Origin: Megalobrama amblycephala
Taxonomy: Eukaryota > Chordata > Actinopteri > Cypriniformes > Xenocyprididae
Length of the DNA: 64,000 nt
NCBI RefSeq assembly: GCF_018812025.1
Contig: NC_063045.1
Coordinates: 2,249,659 to 2,313,658 of the forward strand
Direction: 5' to 3'
In this document: positions 1 to 11,932 of the stretch, one piece after another
Position numbering within the stretch: the stretch's first letter is position 1
Layout: the number at the start of each line of letters is the position of its first letter
Translations under genes and position numbers: made by a program
The notes under the pieces: model-generated
Seen by the model: only the letters and a program-made list of their open reading frames with translations
Told to the model about the DNA's origin: nothing
Databases searched by the model: none

Positions 1-574
1 TGCTGCTCATAAGATCACATTATTTGGTCAACAATTTAAATCCACATCAGTTTAATCACTGGAGAATATGTGCTGCTTGTAACACTTTACAGGACAAAAC
101 TGTTGTTGAATATTGAAAAAGAAGAGGTAATACTGGCTACATCACCACTTTCAACCAAGTAAGTGAGGATGTGCATGTGTGACGTAGACACTAGCCAGTG
201 GTGAAGGGCAATCAACACACAACCTTACTTTCTTTCCTTGTTCCTTCCTTTAAGAATGCAAGTAGAGGATGAAGGAGTTGAAGAAAGCATGATCAGAATA
301 TTGATCTCTCAAGTGTCACTTCCAAACAGAGTGAGGAAACTAGGATGAACAATTTAGAAATTAAAAAACATATGATATGAAAATAAATATATATGAATAA
401 CTAATATACTCTCTCCTAAGCTTACATTACTCCTACACAACAAACTCAAGCTCCTCTTCTCTTATATCGTAATTCTCATTTTAGTCTTCTAATTCTTCTG
501 CTCTTTTGTGTTCGTCAATACGTCATGCTTCGGGTCAAAGGTTACTCTTCCGCTGGAACTAGACTACAGCAGTC
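1..574. other. Intergenic, no gene recognised
   Basis: AT-rich DNA with stop codons in all frames. Around 440-475 there is a short stretch (AACTCAAGCTCCTCTT and following) that recurs in diverged form near 2347-2380, just before the decayed Ig exon at 2416. It may therefore be intron sequence from an old receptor gene. Nothing else is recognisable. Confidence 0.5.
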
Positions 575-806
575 AGTGATTATACATAAGTTATAAATAT
601 GGATATTTTTCTTATAAAAAGAAATGCATCGCTTTTGCTTCAGAAGACCTTTATTAACCCCTTTGGATCCGTATGGATTAATTTTAGGATGGATGGATGA
701 GCTTTTTAAAACTGTGAACGCCATTCACAACCATTATTAAACTTGGAAGAGCCAGGATACATTTTTTTAATATAACTCAGATTGTGTTCGTCTGAAAAAA
801 GATGGA
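575..806. repeat. Half copy of a palindromic MITE
   Basis: This stretch matches the right arm of the palindromic element at 7850-8410: both contain a CAGAAG.CCTTTATTAACCC core, a GGATGGATG block and the end motif CAGATTGTGTT(C/T)G(T/C)CTGAAAAAAGAT. Only one arm is present, so this copy is truncated. The family is common in cyprinid genomes; that is from memory, not a search. Confidence 0.6.
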
Positions 807-1723
807 TGACTTGATGGCGAGTAAATCATGTGATCATTTTTATTTTTGGGTGTTCCAACCCTTTAATATAATTGATGTCAGTTTTTTTCTGTCAGCAGAT
901 GAAGGGAAGCGAAGCGAGCGGCTGTAAATATAGGTTTGTTCATCCTTTAAGAAACAAAAATATATGTAAATATACTGCAATGCGATATATTACATAATAC
1001 ATTTCCATATATGGGAAACTAGTGCTTATATTTTTGAATATACCATGTATGGCTACTGATACATATAAAATATTTAGAAATGCAGACAAAAAAAAAGCAA
1101 CACAATATTCATAAAGTTTTATTTTTTATTGTGTACATATATTGCACATACATGCTCCCATATAAATGTGAATGTATTGTACACACACACATATACACAC
1201 ATTCATGGAATGAGTTACAATCAGTGATTACAACAACAGACTTCTAGTTCCCAGCATGCTTTGCTTCTGACTGTTAAAGGACAGTAAATGTTAAAATTAA
1301 GTGTAATTTCATGTGTTTTGCTCAATATTGATATAAGGGGGAGATCTGTTTGTATTTAAGGTTGTATTATTTGGGAATTTAAAAGGTTTTCTGGTATGTG
1401 TGAGTTTTTGGGGTCACCATTGTGCTGAAGAGTAGAGCCTGAGGTTAGACTGATGATTGACCGTACAACATTAAGACAGTAATTACTTTATTCAAAAATG
1501 TATGGCTTTGTTTGCTTTTGTACAATGGTGGCAGAATTGCCAGATTGTTCTTCAAAACTAGCCCAATTGTATTTCATGGGGATCACGTCGCGTTATTTTG
1601 GGTCGATTCAACCCGCGGACACGAAAAACAACCTGGGGCAACAGTGTAAAAGTAGCCCAATTCCGCGGGAAAACCGCAGACTTGGCAACACTGAGTGATG
1701 TCTCCTTGCTGCACGTCCTGATA
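807..1723. other. Intergenic, low-complexity AT-rich
   Basis: No coding potential is convincing. The short ORF at 1498-1698 has no recognisable domain and overlaps a GC-richer patch (about 1585-1690) that looks like transposon-derived sequence. Many ATAT-type stretches and a short CA run near 1182-1200 are present. Confidence 0.45.
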
Positions 1724-2007
1724 TTGCTGAGTTAGATGCGTTCCTGGGTCAACATATTTTGTTGATCCTGGAACAACATTCCAGTCTTAACCCTATTCCT
1801 ACCCCTAAACCTAATCCTAAATTATCCCAAATATCAGAGGGAAATGATAGATGAATAACACTGATGTAGAAGCATCAATTCATGATTTTAAGATTAAACT
1901 AAACTTGACATAATATGTAAACTTGTCCCTCAAATCTGATTGGTTGATTTGAATGTTGTTCCAGGATCAACAAAGATGTTGACCCAGGAACATGTTGAAC
2001 TCAGCAA
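1724..2007. mobile_element. Palindromic MITE, about 284 bp
   Basis: The ends are inverted copies: TTGCTGAGTTAGATGCGTTC on the left against TTGCTGAGTTCAACATGTTC read from the right, continuing through CCTGGGTCAACAT and GTTGATCCTGGAACAACATTC. The centre is a short AT-rich loop. There is no ORF, so it is non-autonomous. The superfamily is not decided; no clean target duplication could be assigned. Confidence 0.7.
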
Positions 2008-2415
2008 AATAAGGTTATGTCTCCTTGCTAAATACTGTAGTACATGCAGGTGTGCTTGTAAGCAAGCTTGTAAATATGAAATATTGGTTAAATAATTATA
2101 AAATATATTTCATAATATATTTCTCTATGTGTGCACAACTAAATATATCAGCAATATATTATACATACTAAATCTGATCACATACATCTGTATATTATTA
2201 CTGAACATAAAATTAAATATTATTATGATATATTAGTAAATATATCGTCACATATTTTTCAATATATGAAAAGTGGCAACTCCTTTTGTATTATTCAATA
2301 TATTCTGTTTTTTTTTTCAAATATACCATTCAATCAGACACCTCTCACAGTAAAAACTCAAGCCCCTCTTATATCGAAATCCTCCGACATTTCTTTTTTA
2401 AATTCTCTCTAATAG

Positions 2416-2535
2416 AGAGACACTGCAGCTGACAATCAGACTGGAGATCTCCAAATCAGGAAAGTTAAAATCACAGACTTTGGCCTTTATAAACTAGAGA
2501 TCAACAGTGGCATCATCTGTAAAAGCCAAATGTAA
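2416..2535 (+). pseudogene. Decayed Ig-V exon (receptor family relic)
   Basis: In one frame the sequence reads as the 3' part of an Ig V domain of the family found intact at 34.0, 58.2 and 61.6 kb. Visible pieces are DNQTGDLQIRKVKITDFGLY, then KLEINSG. These match the family pattern D.QTGSLTI...(T)DSGLYKL.INS. The part N-terminal to DNQTG is degraded (an in-frame stop at 2413-2415), and a stop follows at 2533. No splice donor is kept at the usual place. It is best read as the dead 3' half of an exon left over from an old gene duplication. Confidence 0.7.
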
Positions 2536-3373
2536 TAATTGTTCAACCACTAGATGGCGGTGTGCACCAGTGGTGTTAGTGAAGGTTAACAGTGAACCAA
2601 CTGCAAATGAGTAAAATTAAAGTATTCATGTTGTTGAAAAAGTAATTTTTTTATTGAATTTTAATTTAATTTTCACACTCTATTTTTCTGAATATGCACA
2701 TATTTCTTACACTTAATTGTAACGTATAAACATTCATTTGTTAGAAGTGTTAGCAGTGTTGCCCCCCAAACTGAAACTAAAGAAATTAACAACCATCGGT
2801 CATTTGCATACCATAAATCATACACATGCATTCTTAAAATGACTGTTCAACACTGTCAGACAAGCAGGATATGATCTTTAAACGACATCAAATAGCTTGA
2901 TAACTTTTGTATATTGAATCTTAACTGCTTACTGTGGCCTGCTTGTGGCTCAGATCTGGCGAACAGAAGTGGCCCACACCAGGACTGTAATTCAGTGCAG
3001 CATGTGGGCCGGATCATCATGCCACATGTGCCAGATGTATGCCGGATCTGGGCGGACACAATGTTGTCATCTGGGATCTTTGAGTGAATAGCCATTATCG
3101 TTCTCTTTCCCATTCAGCTAAAATGCAAATGGAAAAAGGAGGAGACAGAACAGGTTATGCTGGCTCATGACATCACAACACTTAAATTGGAAATCACTCA
3201 AATTTCATTCAGGCAGCTATATCGGGTATATGTAAGTGAAATATTTTTAATAAATTCTACTTAATGGTACATATATTTAACATTAAAATGTTTATACCTG
3301 TTACATTAGGAGCTTGTATAAAAAGGCAATTGTTTGTTGTCACTAATCTCTATTAAATCTCTCCCTCTGTACT
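2536..3373. other. Intergenic, nothing recognised
   Basis: No gene is recognised. The reverse-strand ORF at 2856-3113 (85 codons) shows no known domain. The stretch about 2935-3065 (GGCCTGCTTGTGGCTC and following) is GC-richer than its surroundings and may be a transposon remnant. Confidence 0.4.
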
Positions 3374-3500
3374 TTCAGGCACAGACATAGGCCTATACAG
3401 CATGAGCCAATCAGTGTTTAGTAACCTTCACCACATGATCTCCCTGCCATCACAGAGATGGAAGTCCATAGCAGCAGGACATGGAGAAAGAAAGTGACAT
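3374..3500 (+). other. Possible terminal exon and 3' region of a lost receptor gene (copy 1)
   Basis: A good acceptor (CCCTCTGTACTTTCAG) precedes GCACAGACAT. In phase 1 this reads GTDIGLYSMSQSVFSNL and so on to a stop. The paralogous block at 19799 has the same AG/GCACAGACAT boundary and reads GTDMYSTNGANQCSVTFTT then stop. A shared line, CTGAGTCTAATAAACTGTAA with a polyadenylation signal, follows in both copies (3641 and 22639). I infer the 3' end of an Ig-type gene, but the product is not recognised and this may be non-coding. Confidence 0.3.
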
Positions 3501-3540
3501 GACGTGTAGCCAAGTATGGTGTACCATACTCAGAATTTGT

Positions 3541-3597
3541 GCTCTGTGTTACGCACGCACGCACACGCGCACACGCACACGCACACGCACACGCACC
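3541..3597. repeat. CA/CG-rich microsatellite
   Basis: Runs of ACGC and ACACGC units, ending in repeated CACACG. Simple sequence only. Confidence 0.9.
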
Positions 3598-4528
3598 AGG
3601 ATCAGTAGGCAGCCTTTTTATATTAATAATAACTCAAGAGACTGAGTCTAATAAACTGTAATTTTACTATTATTATCATTGGATGGAGGCGCTAAACTTT
3701 GAATAGTGAACTCCTGGTAAGGACACTAGATGGCGCTCTAGTAGCATAAGATGCATACTGTAGTATAATCTATTTATAAATGAGTTATCAGTCAGTCAAA
3801 AAAGCACACTGTGTGTGATGCTGTTCCTAATCTAAGGAAATATCGTACACTCATTTTGTTTTAAATAATGAAAGTGAGAACAACTGTAATTACAGAAACT
3901 TTTTGGATGAAACTATGGTAAATTGCTTTGTGGTTTATCAGTGCATAAATGTCTTTATGGTAAACATTTTCAATAATACTAATATAAGCAATAGTAATAG
4001 TAAACTATTGCCTAAACACATCAAGTACACGTTACAATTTATTCTGTAGGAATATGACCCATCCCTCTAGTGGTCAAATGCTGTTATAGTTTCATTTCTG
4101 AGGGTGTTTATATCTGTAGCACATGTAGGAAGGCAGTGAGTGTAGTAGATAAAAATAACACGTATTATATGCTGCTAGAAATCTGTGTAAGTTATCTGAG
4201 ATATGAACTGACAGAATCTTTAAGATGGAAATGAAGGTTATATCATTACAATACACGTTAGGTGAAAATAAGCATACATTTGATGTGGGATATTATCTAC
4301 GAAACACTGTGGTAAGTTTTTTGATGCATTTGGATAAGCACTGGTAGCCTATATAATGCTAGCATAGGCTACGTGCTTCAAGCGTATGATTATCAGCAGA
4401 TAGGAACATGGTGTCAGACGTTTACTAAAAGGCTTTATTGATATGTAGTGTAAGACATGTAACTCATTTGATCCACTATATTTTCCAAAGAAGGAATATT
4501 TTTATTGACTGTAAACAACTCACAGGGT

Positions 4529-4600
4529 GCCGCCATGTTCGCGTGACGTCATATGCACGACATCGGCGTTATGGACTTCCGGGTGATTTTTAAATTTTGG
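4529..4600 (+). promoter_or_regulatory. CRE-containing promoter-like block (copy 1)
   Basis: A perfect palindromic CRE, TGACGTCA, sits at 4544-4551 within a CpG-bearing stretch (GCCGCCATGTTCGCG ... ATCGGCGTTATGGACTTCC) in otherwise AT-rich DNA. The same block is conserved at 26247-26318. It lies about 320 bases upstream of an exon-like block at 4874. CREs bind CREB/ATF factors; promoter function is inferred from conservation and position. YY1-like GCCGCCAT is also present. Confidence 0.5.
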
Positions 4601-4873
4601 ACCCGAGCCATATATCTGGAGACCACAATACCAGAGAATTGAGAGTGAACAATTTTAACCTCTAAACAACCATACAAACACCCAGAGCACCATACTCACA
4701 TCAAGGTACAAAAAAAACACCAGAACACCTTGCAAACAAATATTTGCTAATTGTAGTCTAATAATAATTTCTCAAATTAAATACACTTTTTGAATTAATT
4801 TAAAGGATTACTAACACTACAGACTCCACGTACAGTCGTGTTTTGTTTCCTGATGATGGTTTGGTTTCCTCAG

Positions 4874-4945
4874 GCTGGTGCAGATCTTCTTCTTCATCTC
4901 TCATAAGTTTGTATCTGGACTTTGACACCATCAAGTTCCCTTAAG
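4874..4945 (+). other. Exon-like block with conserved splice borders (copy 1)
   Basis: The 72-base block is bounded by TTTCCTCAG and by the donor AAG/GTGAGATTTT. The paralogous block at 26593-26672 keeps both borders (TTTCCACAG; GAG/GTGAGATTTT). The reading frames differ between copies and stop early, so a non-coding 5' exon is more likely than a coding one. The CRE block upstream fits a promoter plus leader exon. Confidence 0.45.
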
Positions 4946-6500
4946 GTGAGATTTTCTGTCTGTATCTTTAACATTTTGTCCTTCTCTTGAGAACTAAAGC
5001 TGTTCAAAACAACCAATTGTTGATGACATAATGAAGTTATTTTTTGTTTAAATTACTGAATTAATTGAGATGAATAACCATTTCACCAACTTCACACTGG
5101 TTTGCGGCAGGTAATGACGCCATTTTGTCGTGGTGTGTATGAATTCAAGGAGCTGTTGATGAGCAGTTGGAACATTTGTTTTGGCTGTTCTACAGACATT
5201 TACCTTATAGTTTTTCACCAAAGGAGAAAATCACAATTTTTAAGTTACCATCATCGAGGGTCAGTGTTTGTTTTAGTTGAGCTCTTGACCCTTGACTTTT
5301 TAATATTAGATTTTGTTTGGGCAGTTTTAACTGTATTAAAACCAACCAGACAAGCAAAGTTAAAAGATGATCAGGTGATGTTGGTTATGTTTTCACATAA
5401 TCATTATTTCATCTGAATCACTAAACTCATTTAGAGCCCAATCTCTGAGTTAGATTTACATTATTGATTACAGCAGAACTGTGATTCTACAGCGGAGGAT
5501 CAACTTCTACAATACAATTTTTTTTTAAAAGTTGTCCTTATCACAAAAAATATATATATATATATTTTAGGCACACACAGACATCAAGAATCAGCCTGTG
5601 AATCTCAACGACGGTGTCAAGCAGCATGTTCTGATAAACAGATCAACTCTGAACATTAGAAAACAAGCTACTAAAAAGTCACAGAAAAACAGCAAAATTT
5701 AAATAGTGAGAATAAAGAAAATTACTAAGACAATTCAGCTCATAATTTATTCATGCAGCAATGCATGATGGGAGGCATGGATGAATTTTGATTGGTGGCA
5801 AGTTAACTTGCTTAGTACATTGAACTTAAATATACTAGTTGTAATAACTACAAAGTAATTAATATTACAAAACATTTCAAGTTAAATGAACTCGAATTAT
5901 TAAGTTCACATTACTTAATCACATTACTAAAAGTCGATTCATCTTCGATACTGAACCCGATTTTGCGTGGCTTGTCCGTGAACTACGGCTCTGTCTATTA
6001 AAAGGCGCTCCATTTGAAAGCAGGTGATGCCGATTTAGCGGTAATCAGGGAACCGGCTTTACTGACGAAATGCGCGTGAGAATCGTATGCGATATATCGC
6101 CCAGCCCTAGATCAAATGTAACAAAGCAAATGTAGCAAAAATGTAGCAAAAAAAAAAAGTGTGTGGGGGGGTAAAATCCTTGCATCGCAATTAGTTTATC
6201 GTGATTGTCAAAACATTTAGCAGAATATCATTAAGTTCAGTGACAACATGTTACAATGTTTACATCATGGTACAATAGCTGGTAGCCTACTGTTTTTATA
6301 GTGCTTGACACAAATTTCACAATTTCAATTCATAAGCTTACAATTCCGATCTTGATTCAGTATAGATTTATATGGATAAATATCAGGTAAAGTAGCTAAA
6401 TGTTATTCTCAATTTTTCTCAATGAAAAAATCTCTCAACTAATGCTGTAAACACACAGGGAGCCCTTTTAGCTTGTATTATTAAGGTTAAAAGTAATAGC
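4946..6500. other. Intron-like or intergenic DNA
   Basis: No coding exon is recognised. The ORF at 5102-5416 overlaps a block (TTTTAGTTGAGCTCTTGACC at 5273) that recurs near 30719 in non-coding DNA close to the minus-strand receptor gene, so it is shared non-coding sequence rather than a gene. A TA run is at 5548-5566 and a poly-A run at 6149-6158. Confidence 0.45.
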
Positions 6501-6769
6501 TCAAATGAATAAGTTATCTTAGACATGTAAATCTGATTTATGTGCACAAATACTTGTTTTAACAATGTTGCCTAAACATCTTTGGTGATCGTGGCGCAAA
6601 TGGGGGTCAGCAGCTTGTATACAGTGACCTTGACCGGTGTGGGGAAAATATGATTGGTACAGACAGGTCCAATCAAGAGGTTGCAGGTCTTCATTGGTTT
6701 AATTAAAACCCATAACCTGTCAATACATGTGTTTGACTTCATGCAGCACTGCAGAGGATGAATAGCATA

Positions 6770-7130
6770 TGTTAGTGATGGGTGCTTTCGAAACACTGCT
6801 TCATGAAAATTTTTATGAATCTTTTGTTTTGAATCAGTGGTTTGGACTGTGTTTCAAACTGCCAAAGTCATGTGATTTCAGTAAACGAGACTTCAGTACG
6901 TCATAACTGTTTCGAAACATTAATGGTTCACCTGGTGGTTTCAGTGGTTCAATGGTTGGCCTGTTTAACTGAGCCATCCATAGAACAAACAAAACAAGCT
7001 CTGAAAATTGATAAAAGAACATATATTACACAGACACTTTATATTTAATGATATTAGATGATTAGTTATTTGTATTTGATAGATTATATTTTCAATAAAA
7101 CACCTGAAAAGGGTTTTTAAAAGCTGTTTT
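6770..7130. repeat. Interspersed repeat (GAAACACTGCTTCATGAA type)
   Basis: Contains TTTCGAAACACTGCTTCATG followed by sequence ending TAGATTATATTTTCAATAAAAC. Partial copies occur at 43925-44090 and 45960-46200, sharing GATGATTAGTTA.TTGTATTTGATAGATTTTACTTTCAATAAAAC. No ORF of substance. Class not assigned. Confidence 0.6.
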
Positions 7131-7849
7131 ATACGTGTTTAAGTTTTTGTTGCATTTACACTGTTTTGACTGGCAGGCTTCATCAGCGTATGGCGTTTCG
7201 AATGCTTCAAAGTACACAAAATGGAAGCATCAAAAAGCTTCAGGAGGGGATAAGGCCAAAATGATAAACGTAAAGTTCTGACTTTGATTGGAACACTTTA
7301 AAACCTTTCAAATTAAAATTCAAAATAAACAACTAAGTTCTTAGCTTACTCCCTCTCTAACCAAACAAAGGAGAAAAACATGGACATAAACAAAAATGGT
7401 CTTACTCTTTATAGGGATAATTTGGTGTGAGATTTACTTGGGCAGTGTAAGAATGTGAGAGCACGAAAGCATGTGTCTCACACCAAATGCGTGAGAGTTG
7501 GCAACCCTGCCAGCTCTCCTTGAAAGAGAGTTGAACGATAGCTCTCAGTGAAACCTTTTATTCAGTGCTAGCCTTGTTAGCTTTTTAAAATGTTTTACAT
7601 TGCATGGTTATATTACAAGTGACCCAATTAAGATTTTTTTTTCCTCCTATGTGGCACAAATCGGCTATATGACCCACAAACGTGTAAGCAGGAAAAAAAG
7701 CACATGGATTCAGATTTTCTTAGATCACCTCATTCATATGTGAAAATAAATCTTATATGAATCGGATACAGTGCATTTGCGTCTGCCATGTAAGTGGACA
7801 GATCAAATATTTCCCGGTCAATCCGAGACATATGTCATTGAAAATGACT

Positions 7850-8410
7850 TTCTTCTTTCAGACGAACACAATCAGAGATATATTTAAATATATCCTTAGT
7901 CCTCCAAAGTTTATAATTGTAGTAAATGGGGTGCCACATTTTGAAGACAAAAATAATGCATCCATCCATGAAGAAAAGTAATCCATACGACTCCAGGGGG
8001 TTATTAAAGGCCTTCGGAAGTGAAAGCGATATGGTTTTGTAAGAAAAATATCCATTAAAACTGTATAAATTCAGATAAGTAGCTTATGGTAGACAACCCA
8101 ATTTGTGCACAATGTAATGACGAATGGAAGAGGAGCTTATATTTGTTGCAAGTTTGGTGCAAGTCGTCCACCAGAAGCTAGTTATTTGAATTTATAAAGT
8201 TTTAAATATGGATATTTTTCTAGCACAAATGCATTGCTTCACTTCAGAAGGCCTTTATTAACCCCCTGGAGTCGTTTGGATTACTTTTTGTATGGATGGA
8301 TGCATTATTTTTGGCTTCAAAATGCAGCTCCTCATTCACAACCATTATAAAACTTGGAGGACTAAGGATATGTTTAAATATATCTCAGATTGTGTTTGCC
8401 TGAAAAAAGA
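7850..8410. mobile_element. Palindromic MITE
   Basis: The left arm begins CAGACGAACACAATCAGAGA and the right arm ends TCTCAGATTGTGTTTGCCTG, and the two arms stay complementary through the CCTTTATTAACCCCCTGGAG part. The short ORFs inside lie on opposite arms and are not genes. A half copy lies at 575-806. Confidence 0.75.
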
Positions 8411-10581
8411 TAGTCATTTACTATTCCTTTAAGAGACCAATGTTTTGCTGACCTTTAAAGATGGTGCAGAAAGCAAAAGCTTGTGTTATAATTTAATCAG
8501 TTTTTTCAGGTACTTCTACCTTGGGTTGTTTCAGCAAGTGTATAATGTAAATGCAGATGTCGGATATGGGTCACTTTTAAAAGATGTAAAAAATCGGAAT
8601 TGGGCTTTAAGACCTGTTGTGTAAATGCAGCCTAAATGAAATCCCAAAGGGTCAAGGCGTGTCTGGTTAACATGGTCTGTTAGGCCCTGCTGTTAGAAGT
8701 TGTACCATTATATGAGCGAAAGCACCTTTTATTTACATTGACAGTCTTTCATTCATAGTATATTGTAGTTTCAAAGATTTAAACATCTTAAAAGAGACTC
8801 TGAATGAGCTGTAATATAAAGTGATTAGTCACATGGTATTATGAGTCAAGTGTCACGCTACACGAGCACACAGACAAAAGCTGTAACAACTGGGAAAAAG
8901 CCATTAAACTTGTTGAAAATGGCACTTTTTTTTATTTAATTTAGTTTTTTTCTGAAAATGAGCATATTTGAGCCAAACCTATGTCACCGAACAGATCAAG
9001 GACTTAAACTACTACTTTGGAAAAATGTGTAATGATGCACATAAAAAAAATGAGTAAATATCCTTTGGGCTGCAGCACACATGTATTGTATTTACTGAAA
9101 ATATATTTTACATTATAGGAGACGTGTAGTAGTAGCAGCATTGCAACTTTTAGTTAAACTAAAACTTACCTCTGAACATTTATATGAAAATACAAACATT
9201 AAAACAGTGAATCACACATTGTATTTATTCTTAAAATAGCTGTGGAAGGTGTGATATCAAGAAATGTTTTTAGAAATGACTTCAGCTTCTCGTGCTAGAG
9301 CTGGAAATAACACTGAACTTTAGCACTTCTTATCTGCAGAATCGCGTCATTTAGTTTTTAAGGTTACTGTTCACAAATAACACCTCAATTTTCTCCTGCG
9401 GTGAAAAAACATTGCAGAGCAAAGAGGACACTGACAACATGCCAGGCAAACAAGACTGAGCAGGTTACTTTTGATATGAAACAGTCTCAACATTCATAGT
9501 ATATGATATTTTCATATTTTGCAGTAATTTCACTGTTTGATGTGATATCTTTTTTGTTTGTTTTTTGACAAACTCCAACATTAATGTTTTTTTTTTTGTG
9601 GTAAAGCTGTGTTCTGGGCAGAAGTCAAACAGTGAACATTGTATGTAAAGTAGTGGAAAAACACCCTAAAACCACACGCTAACTTGATAATCTTGACACC
9701 AAAATAAACACGTGCAAACTGACATTAACTACTGACGTACCATAGACATGCTTATGCAGAAAGCGGTCCAGCAGATCAAACCACATCTCTGTACAGATGA
9801 AAATTATTCCGACCACAGCAGATCATATTTTTGACACTCAAACTGAGCTGATGAAGCCTCAAACTGCGTTCTAAAAAAAGTTCACCGTGGTCGTGGAGTG
9901 TCAACGGCAGCAGTGTGACATTTTATATAATATATATCAGAGGTCGCGAAACTTAACCGAAAATTTTCTGTCAATGATGGATTTTTTTTAGCAGTGACGG
10001 AAAAAATCTGCAGCCCGTCCTTCATTTTGACAGATTATGTAGCTTCTAACTGTAATTCCCATCCCTGTCCAGTAGGTGGTGATGCGCTCCAGTGTGGCAG
10101 GGCAGCAGAGCGCGAGTTCAGTCTCCAGAATAAAGGTGCGTTCACGCGGCCTCGTAATTCCTGTAGTTACGAGATTCTAGCTTGTAAAAAGCGTTCATTT
10201 CCTCGTAGAGCTCGTAATTATACACAAATCCGCCGCGAACTCTATGGGCGCCGCCATCTTGCCTGCCGCCATTACTGCGTGCCTGCGAAGTGTGACGGTG
10301 TGACACTTGCCGGTGCCCTCTAATGACATTTCAATTATTAAAGCGCATCCTGCTCATTAAAGAAAATGTCTGGTGAAAGGGAACATGGGTAGATGATGTC
10401 AGGCAGTGGCCAAAACTTACCGATAAAGGTAATTTATTGACAACATAATGTAATAATGTAAAAATGTAATGTAATGTAATTAAGAAGTGTATTAATTGAT
10501 GACAACAATAAAACCGAACGCTGTCATTACTAGCTGTGTTTCTAATATGTTCACAAGCTTCACAGTTTCAAATAATTATTA

Positions 10582-11640
10582 GCCATCCTTAAAAATATTC
10601 TTGTTTGCCATAACCCGACCGACCCTGTCAATTTAGGACCGACCCAATTAATTATTTTTTCCCCTTTTAGTCCGACCGACTTGCCGATTGTAATTGCGTT
10701 AAGACCCACGGATTTTTTTTTACTCTTCAAACAGCTAATACAAATGCAATAAAATGTGAGACACACGCAATTGACGCTTTTCACACGCTCTCACGCCACA
10801 CATCCATTTTCTCACGCACAGAAAAATCGCGAAGTAAAGAGGACACAGAGACCGACAGACTAGACAGAGCAGGTTACTTATGATAGAAAAAAATCTCAGC
10901 TCTCAGATTCTGTCAATTTTATAACGAAATTCAAACAATAAATACCGTTTTGGTGCTTGTAAATGTGACATGCTAGAAATACAGATTAAAAAATATTACA
11001 ACATCAAACGACGTATGTTATGTTCTTGTAAACATGTTTTTCAAAATGGATTTATGTATTCACACTTACCTTCGTCTGAGGTAAATCTCTCAGAAATGAC
11101 CGAGCTGTCAGCTAGCAGCTCCTCACACAGAACCTGTTTTGGCTGATATGTGTACTGTATTACATCTTTATTATATTTTTACTTATATCATTAAATAAAG
11201 TTGTTATTATAATAAAAAATGCATTATATTTAAATTGTTATTTTTAAATAATACTGCTGATAGGGCTCTCTGTATGTTTACAGCATTAAGTTAGGTGAGT
11301 TGTTTTTTTCTTGAGAAAAATTAATGCCTACCTTGTGTAGCCTAGCTAATATTTATCCAAATGAGTCAATATTAAATCAAATCACAATAATAATTAAATA
11401 ATAATAATTGAATAAAAATAATAAAAAAGTGTAGCTTACCAGAAATTGTAGCCTACCATGTAAACATTGTAACATGTCACTGAACCTAATAAAATTCAGC
11501 TTAGTTACTAAAATGTTTTGACAATCACAATACACTTAATGTGATGCAATAAAAAAAATGTTTTACATTTTTTACGACCTACCGACCATTTTTTATTTTT
11601 TTGGCTGTTATGGCAAACCAAAATATTTTTAAGGATGGCC
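10582..11640. mobile_element. Nested Harbinger-type element (unit 1)
   Basis: Inverted ends GCCATCCTTAAAAATATT and AATATTTTTAAGGATGGCC are followed by matching subterminal TGCCATAAC on both sides. A TTA target duplication flanks the insertion (10579-10581 and 11641-11643). A 3-bp TTA duplication is the mark of PIF/Harbinger. No transposase ORF is seen; the interior is AT-rich. Confidence 0.7.
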
Positions 11641-11701
11641 TTAGCCACGACCAGTTGTAGCAATAAAATACATGTTCTTCTAGGTATTCAAGATTATTTT
11701 A

Positions 11702-11932
11702 TTAATCATCTGGCATGCGATGAGCCATCTCAGTTATGTGTTTCATCCACTTTTGACGCACATCTTGGTCCTCCGCTCGACCACGAACTCTGTGCAATCC
11801 GTATGGCAGTAAACATGGGCAGTCAATGTGCGACAAAGCTTCGTGGATTACACAAACGGTTTTATTCCAGGCCTGTAGTTTTGTGCTGTTGTTAAAACAA
11901 CCAACCACACAACACGCTCTGCCCGGCATCAC
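11702..11932 (-). pseudogene. THAP-domain exon of a transposon (unit 1)
   Basis: The 76-codon frame begins MMPGRACCVVGCFNNSTKL and continues with CVIHEALSHIDCPC and DVRQKWMKHI. An N-terminal M-P-x-x-C-C-x-x-x-C start and the W near the C-terminal part are typical of THAP zinc-finger DNA-binding domains found in fish transposases. The domain is incomplete: the downstream C-x2-H pair and AVPxxF box are not present before the stop. It sits inside the Kolobok-like element, so it is probably transposase exon 1, not a host gene. The stop could instead be read-through past a lost splice donor. Confidence 0.55.

Larger units (their letters stand above)
3632..9875. repeat. Segmental duplication, copy 1 (partner 22620-28548)
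   Basis: Blocks in collinear order match the second copy: ACTCAAG.GACTGAGTCTAA, the line around GGACACTAGATGG, the CRE block at 4544, the exon-like block at 4874, ATGCAGAT.TCGGATATGGGT near 8554, and CAAACTGAGCTG near 9840. The copies have diverged by substitutions and independent insertions. This copy lacks the two hAT insertions found in the partner. The part between 4950 and 7850 holds intron-like sequence and repeat fragments. Homology is lost after about 9875. Confidence 0.8.

Noticed and set aside
5102..5416. 104-codon ORF
   Set aside because: Part of it recurs in non-coding DNA near 30.7 kb without an open frame. No domain or splice signal supports it.
9994..10323. 109-codon ORF, present twice (also 13393-13722)
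   Set aside because: It starts in unique DNA and runs into the end of the Kolobok-like element. It has no domain, and its conservation is explained by the recent duplication.
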